Source: Promerops cafer (Eukaryota > Chordata > Aves > Passeriformes > Nectariniidae). Taken from it: DNA of 64,000 nt. The notes beneath the pieces are model-generated. The model saw nothing but the letters and a program-made list of their open reading frames with translations, ran no database searches and had not been told where the DNA came from. The stretch is taken from positions 62,001 to 126,000 of the forward strand of contig VZSE01001852.1 of assembly GCA_013398275.1 (NCBI GenBank), in the 5' to 3' direction. How positions within the stretch are numbered: position 1 is the stretch's first letter; every line of letters begins with the position of its first letter. A program made the translations under genes and the position numbers. Of the stretch, positions 59,190 through 64,000 are shown in pieces.

Positions 59190-59605
59190 GAGCATGTCCA
59201 GGGAAGGGAATGGAGATGGGAAGGGGCTGGAGAATTCCTGAGGGAGCTGGGAAGGGGCTCAGCCTGGAGAAAAGGGGGATCAGGGGGGCCCTTCTGGCTC
59301 TGCACAACTCCCGGACAGGAGGGGACAGCCGGGGTGGGATTTGGGATCTTATCCCAGGAACAGGGACAGCAGGAGAGGGAACAGCCTTAGGCTGGGCCAG
59401 GGGAGGCTCAGGTTGGATTTTAGGGAAAGTTTCTTCCTATCAAAAGATGACCAGGCACTGGCACAGCTGCCAGGGCAGCGATGGAGTGGCCATCCCTGGA
59501 AGTGCCCCAAAGGCTGGATGTGGCACTTGGGGCCGTGGTTCTGTGGCAGTGCTGGGTTCATGCTTGCACTGATGACCTCGGAGATGTTTTCCAGCATGGG
59601 GGCAG
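59190..59605 (+). mobile_element. CR1 LINE fragment, ~415 bp
   Basis: This is a long sense CR1 segment. It runs from GGGAGCTGGGAAGGGGCTCAG and CCTGGAGAAAAGGGGGATC, through CTGGCTCTGCACAACTCCCG, GGGGAGGCTCAGGTTGGATT, AAGTTTCTTCCTATC and CACTGGCACAGCTGCCAGGG, to GGCTGGATGTGGCACTTGGG and a decayed tail. It is related to the copies at 1,541 and 63,126. Confidence 0.93.
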
Positions 59606-61431
59606 CTGGATGGCTGGGCTGACCTCGAGCCAGGGCCAGTTCTGTGCACTCCCTTTAGTCTCCCCTGTTTCAGTGCGGGCGCATTCACCCGTCGCACCTG
59701 TAATTACTGCACCCTTGCCTCTGCTTTGTGGGGCTGGGTCAGGTGGTGAACAGGCCAAGGCCCTGCTGGCTTACCTGGGAACATGAACCTCTCCTCCAAA
59801 GCCAGGCATGGAGCATCTCCAGCGTGGTCTGCGAGTTAAAAGCTCCCTCAGAAAACCCCGTGCTCTCCTGAGCCACCCCAGCAGTGAACACAGCCCAGAC
59901 ATGCCATTAGCTATTTACTTTGCCTGTTTTACCAGGTTTTAAAGCTAAAAGCAGAGCATTTAAGAAGAAAATGGCCTTTAGAAGTGCTAGGAATTAAGCA
60001 TTTCTATTGAATTAGTTAAAAGCAAAGGATCTTCTTCCCCACAAGCTGTGCATAAATGCTTCAGAATGAAGGTACTGATGTTTAATTCCTCCTCGTGCTG
60101 ATGTGAATTATCCTTCAGAGCTAAAGGTGATGAAGTAGCCACGTGTGAATTATTAGCAGAGGAGAATGCAAAGCTGTTTTCAGCGTGTGTATTTCTCTGA
60201 TTGCTGTTGTGTCTGACGCTCTTGTCAGGTTTTCTTGTGTGTCTCCCACAACACAGATGGGACCTGAGGTAGCGTGAGGTTAAATGACTTCCCTGGTGTG
60301 ACACGAGCAGTCTGGAGCAAAACCAAGAGCTGAACTGAACTGATTTCCCCCTCAGTTTAGAGCCTCAATCCCAAAATCATCCTGTAAAATATGAGCCAGG
60401 GAAACTGGGAGACGTGTTAAATGCTTTTAGTTGCTGAAATGATTCGATTTTTGGGAACTAGAAGGAGAAATTGGCCAGAGCAATGTGTGAATGTGTGTTT
60501 GCATCCTTCCCAGGGCTCCCCGAGGTTCTGGGTGCATAAAATCCCACACTCACATGCTCAGTTGGATAATTGATAGTACAAGCAGGTAATTAAGTTCCAA
60601 CTTATCCCATTAGGAAGTGCATATCCAGGATCAGATCTATATTCCTGCCTGCCCAAGGCTCAAAGGTTGCCCTGTAGGAACATCTGACTGCATCACACTA
60701 AATAAAGCTGCTGCCACAGCTTTTGCCAACATTTAACTTCCCACTCTCTCTTTGAACCACAACTCTATAGGGCAGCAAAAAAATTGTACATTAATGCCAT
60801 GGAAATCCATGCCAAAATATTATCCCTATTAAATATGGAAATACATGCATTTAAGTGACCCTTTAGAGCAATAGCACTTAAAAGATATCATGTTTAAAAT
60901 GCTCCCAAATGGAGACATTAATATTTCTCTCCTCCTTGTGCTGCTGATTTCCCCTTCAGCGCTGATGCTAGTGAAGAATTAACCCATGAAGAGTGAGTAG
61001 GATGGAAGCAGAAAACCTCTTTTCACTGCTTGTATTTTTGCTATTTTAAAGTTAAAATTCTGGCTGAAAATAGAAATCACAGATCTGTCATTTTTATGCT
61101 GAAGGAAGGAGCTGTAGCCAGAAGTAAAAATGCTTGAAGTTCATAGTTCACTGGAACAGGCTTAATCAATTATATTATTTTAATGGATGAGCCAACAGGA
61201 TATTTAAAGTGTCCGAAAGTCATTTTAAGAACTTCTGTTGTATATTTTACAGCAGCTACTTATTCCCAAACCATTCTTTCCCCTTGCTCCACCTTCCCTT
61301 GAGTCCCCAGTCAGGCAGCCTTTCCTCCCAGGGCTGATTTCAGACCCCCATTCCCACAGGAGGGTCCCTTCCCGTTCTCCCAAGGTGGTTCCATGGGGTG
61401 ATCCGGGGCTGCCGACCCTTCCAGGCTCAGG
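59606..61431. other. Single-copy DNA, possible conserved non-coding block
   Basis: No recognised gene. The stretch at about 60,730-60,960 is AT-rich and repeat-free, with phrases such as TATGGAAATACATGCATTTA, and could be a conserved element. The open frames have no recognisable features. Confidence 0.5.
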
Positions 61432-61715
61432 GGGTTGGGGATGTTCAGCCTGGAGAAGAGGAGGTTGTGTGGAAACCTCAGAGCAGCATTGGAAGGGGCC
61501 TCCAGGGAAGCTGAAGAGGGACTGTGGTGATAAAACAAGGAGAGGTGGTCTCAAAATGACAGAAAATGGGTTTAGATGGGATTTTGGGAAGGAATTGTTC
61601 CCTGGGAGGGTGGGGAGGTCCTCGCACAGATTCCCAGAGCAGCTGGGGCTGCCCCAAGGCCAGGCTGGACAGGGCTTGGAGCACCCTGGGACAATGGAAG
61701 GCGTCCCCTCTGCTA
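61432..61715 (+). mobile_element. CR1 LINE fragment, ~285 bp
   Basis: This is a sense CR1: GGGATGTTCAGCCTGGAGAAG, TCAGAGCAGCATTGGAAGGG, CCTCCAGGGAAGCTGAAGAG, GGGATTTTGGGAAGGAATTG and CCCAGAGCAGCTGGGGCTGC, then AAGGCCAGGCTGGACAGGGC and a GGACAATGGAAGGCGTCCCC end. The tail after the GTCCC block is lost. Confidence 0.93.
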
Positions 61716-63125
61716 TTTATGTCCTCTCATTTCATTACTTTTTATTAAAACAAAGATTTTTTGTTTTTTAAGAAGGCAGGCTTGGCATAATGGCAAGAAA
61801 ATTGTCTGTTCTCTTGGAGCTTTACGAAAGTTTTGTAAAGCCATATTAAGTTTAAAACTGCTGCTCCAATAGATCATGCAGTTCAAATTTGAAAACTCAG
61901 CTTTAATTGTACAAACGGAACGAGGACCAGGCAGAGAAGAAAAGCTCATTCCTGAGACACCGAAAAAGGGATTTGATCTTTCAGTGATCTCCTCTGACCT
62001 GGGCCAAACTAAGATGATTTAGAGCCCAAATTTTCACATCTTTTCTGAAAAGCTCAGACTTTGGTTTGGAAAAGTTGTGCCATGGTGCTTTCAAAGCCAT
62101 TAATCACTTCTTTCAATGAGAAAGAAAACACTTGCCTTTTGAAAAAAATTACTTTTTTATATTTATTTATGTATTTGCCATGTAGAAAGTGTTACCTGCC
62201 CTTGCTCTAGGCTGGCATTTTAATTTAATTTATTTCTCTCTCTCTCTTTGTCTTTGGACTTTGTAAAATGGGGTTCTTACCCCAGCTGAACTTTTATTGC
62301 TGGAACACTGAGCAAGTAGCACCTGCTTGGAACAAAACATACTTTTGAATGAGACAGAATCTAACTTATAATTGAGACTTACTATGGAGCTTCCAATAAC
62401 ATGAAAATTAAGAGTAAAAAAGAGCTCTGTGTTGGCTCAAAGTCATTTTTGAATGTAGTTTTTGTCAGGTCACAGTGTGAGACGTCGTGATGACAATGAG
62501 TAATCTTCATTAATAATGCAAATCTGTGTGTGGTTTTCCGAAATGTTATGAATTCCAGGGAGCAGTTTCTGCAACTGTGAGCTAACATGCCATGTTTCTT
62601 CCTGTGACATTTGGAAAAACCAGGAATTGAATCCCAGTAACAGCTGTCTCCTGGAAAACAAACAGCTGCTTGGCACGAATTGAGGCTCCAGCCCCATATA
62701 GGATGGATAATAAATATCCCCATTTGTGCACAACTGGCTGACTCCTGCAATTAGCACTCAGGTGGATAATTGCATTGTCCTCCTTGGGATTGCAACAGGG
62801 CTACCAGATGAAAATCCAGCTGCTTCCAGTCTTTTTTTATGGAGAGAAACACAAATCTTCAGCCTTACTCCCACTTCTGCACTTGTGGCCAGGTTTCCAG
62901 GAGGGGTTTAACATCCAGACTGGTAAAAACTCTTTATTTACTCATTTAACCCAGGGCACCAAGGGATGCTGAGCAGTTCTTCTGACACTGAACCCAAATC
63001 CACAATTCCTGGAAAATCCTTTAAAGCTTCCCAAGGTGCTGCCTGAGGATTTGGCTTTTCTCCCTGAGGAGCTGAACCCAGTTCTAGGTTAAGCCTGGGC
63101 ACTGAAAAGTTGTGAGAAATTAATC
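61716..63125. other. Single-copy DNA
   Basis: No recognised gene. A short (TC)n run lies near 62,236-62,247. Frames up to 122 codons on the minus strand (62,382-62,750) have no recognisable domain. Confidence 0.55.
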
Positions 63126-63330
63126 ATTGTTTGTAGGTTGGATATTAGGGAAAAATTCTTCACTGGAAGGGGTGTAGAACATTGGAAGTGGCTTCCAGAG
63201 CAGGGATGGAATCACCATCCCTGGAAGTGTTCAAAAAACGAGTGGATGTGGTGCTTGGGGACATGGTTTGGTGGTGGATTCAGTGATCTTGGAAGGCTTT
63301 CCCACCTTTAATGATTCCATGATTCTATGG
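63126..63330 (+). mobile_element. CR1 LINE 3' end, well preserved tail
   Basis: GGTTGGATATTAGGGAAAAAT, GTGGCTTCCAGAGCAGGGATG, CCATCCCTGGAAGTGTTCAA, GAGTGGATGTGGTGCTTGGG and GTGATCTTGGAAGGCTTTCC, then AATGATTCCATGATTCTATG, are the sense CR1 3' end including the tail repeat. Confidence 0.95.
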
Positions 63331-63791
63331 GACAGGGCTGCTTTAGGTGTGGATGCTGATCCTTTTTCCATGTTCTTCGAGATCTAACAAGAAGCAGAAA
63401 TCATTGATCAAAGTATTGCATCGAGCTTGGAGGAAAAAGGGCAAATATTCTGTATTTCCTTCCATCTGTCCAGCCCTTCTTTTTCCAGAATATTCCTGAA
63501 ATGTTCCCCAAGCAAAATTCAGTGTTCAGTTGACTGTACTTGAAGCTGGAAGGGAATGAGACAGAGGAAGGTGTCTTGGAACCAGTCCTAGGCCAGCCTA
63601 GAGGCAAAACAATTTAGGATTTGGGCACCATGGTGTGAAAGAGTCTTCCCTGGGAGCCACTCATCCCGACCTGGGCACTGGAAGAAAGGTCCCAGGGTGA
63701 GTGGTGAGGTCTGCAGCTGGCACAGCTGGAGCTGGGAAAGGGCTTTGAACTGGCCTTGAGCTACTGAGAAATATGTCAGGAGAAGAGAACT
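63331..63791. other. Single-copy DNA
   Basis: Nothing recognised between two CR1 copies. Confidence 0.55.
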
Positions 63792-64000
63792 CCCAGGGAA
63801 GAATTCCTTCCCAATATCCCACCTAAGCCTGCCCTCTGGCAGTGGGAAGCCATTCCCTGTGTCCTGTCCCTCCATCCCTTTCCCAAAGTCCCTCTCCAGC
63901 TCTCCTGGAGCCCCTTAAGGAACCAGAAAGGGCTCTGAGGTCTCCCTGGAGCCTTCTCTTCTTCAGGATGAATAACCCAAATATTCTCAGCCAATTTTCA
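63792..64000 (-). mobile_element. CR1 LINE fragment, antisense, cut by the window end
   Basis: GAAGAATTCCTTCCCAATATC, CCTGCCCTCTGGCAGTGGGAA, CCATTCCCTGTGTCCTGTCC, AAAGTCCCTCTCCAGCTCTC and GTCTCCCTGGAGCCTTCTCT are antisense CR1 blocks in order. The element continues past the last base. Confidence 0.93.

Noticed and set aside
58578..59390. 270-codon plus-strand frame as a gene
   Set aside because: Its last ~65 codons are CR1 sequence, the rest has no recognisable domain, and it has no clear splice or promoter signals.
1..64000. tRNA, rRNA or snRNA genes
   Set aside because: I looked for B-box-like GGTTCGAATCC and other hallmarks and saw none that fit. A covariance-model scan would be the decisive test.

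Overview
The window reads as bird nuclear DNA, most likely from a passerine. The main evidence is about 27 fragments of the avian CR1 LINE, all 5'-truncated and several ending in the CR1-type ATTCTATG-like tail. There are also two or three LTRs of endogenous-retrovirus type. AT-rich single-copy DNA is scattered with homeodomain-like TAAT/ATTA cores. No open frame resembles a known protein, no rRNA or tRNA was found, and nothing looks bacterial or phage-like. The simplest reading is a gene desert or the inside of a very large intron. Most open frames are short, or lie in CR1 copies, satellite repeats or the assembly gap.

Layout: 1-18.8 kb is single-copy DNA with CR1 pieces at about 0.15, 1.5, 4.9, 7.2, 10.6, 12.6, 16.0 and 18.0 kb, and a weak terminal-exon candidate at 5.1 kb. 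At 18,878-19,845 lies an 11-bp satellite whose core is 27 apparently identical 33-bp higher-order units. An AT-rich degenerate tandem region follows, then a 986-bp assembly gap (20,507-21,492) edged by an ATTTTC/ATTTTT microsatellite. At 24.4-25.0 kb a short CR1 segment has expanded into about 12 tandem copies. The next kilobase carries the longest non-satellite open frame of the window (346 codons, minus strand), which starts inside another CR1.

From 26 to 45 kb there is more single-copy DNA and CR1, including a copy with a perfect 16-bp-arm hairpin (29,965-30,001). A compound (GATGG)7(AATAG)15 microsatellite at 34.8 kb sits beside a possible antisense LTR. A clear antisense solo LTR occupies 45,829-46,421 and a sense solo LTR about 51,470-51,821. 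A diverged local duplication (54.2 and 54.9 kb) and further CR1 copies fill the rest, the last running off the window end.

No set of genes works together here. The most distinctive signals are the homogenised 33-bp higher-order satellite, the tandem expansion inside a CR1, the CR1 hairpin, the local duplication, and several AT-rich single-copy blocks that look like candidate regulatory elements. All repeat calls come from reading the sequence against remembered CR1 and LTR patterns, not from a database search.
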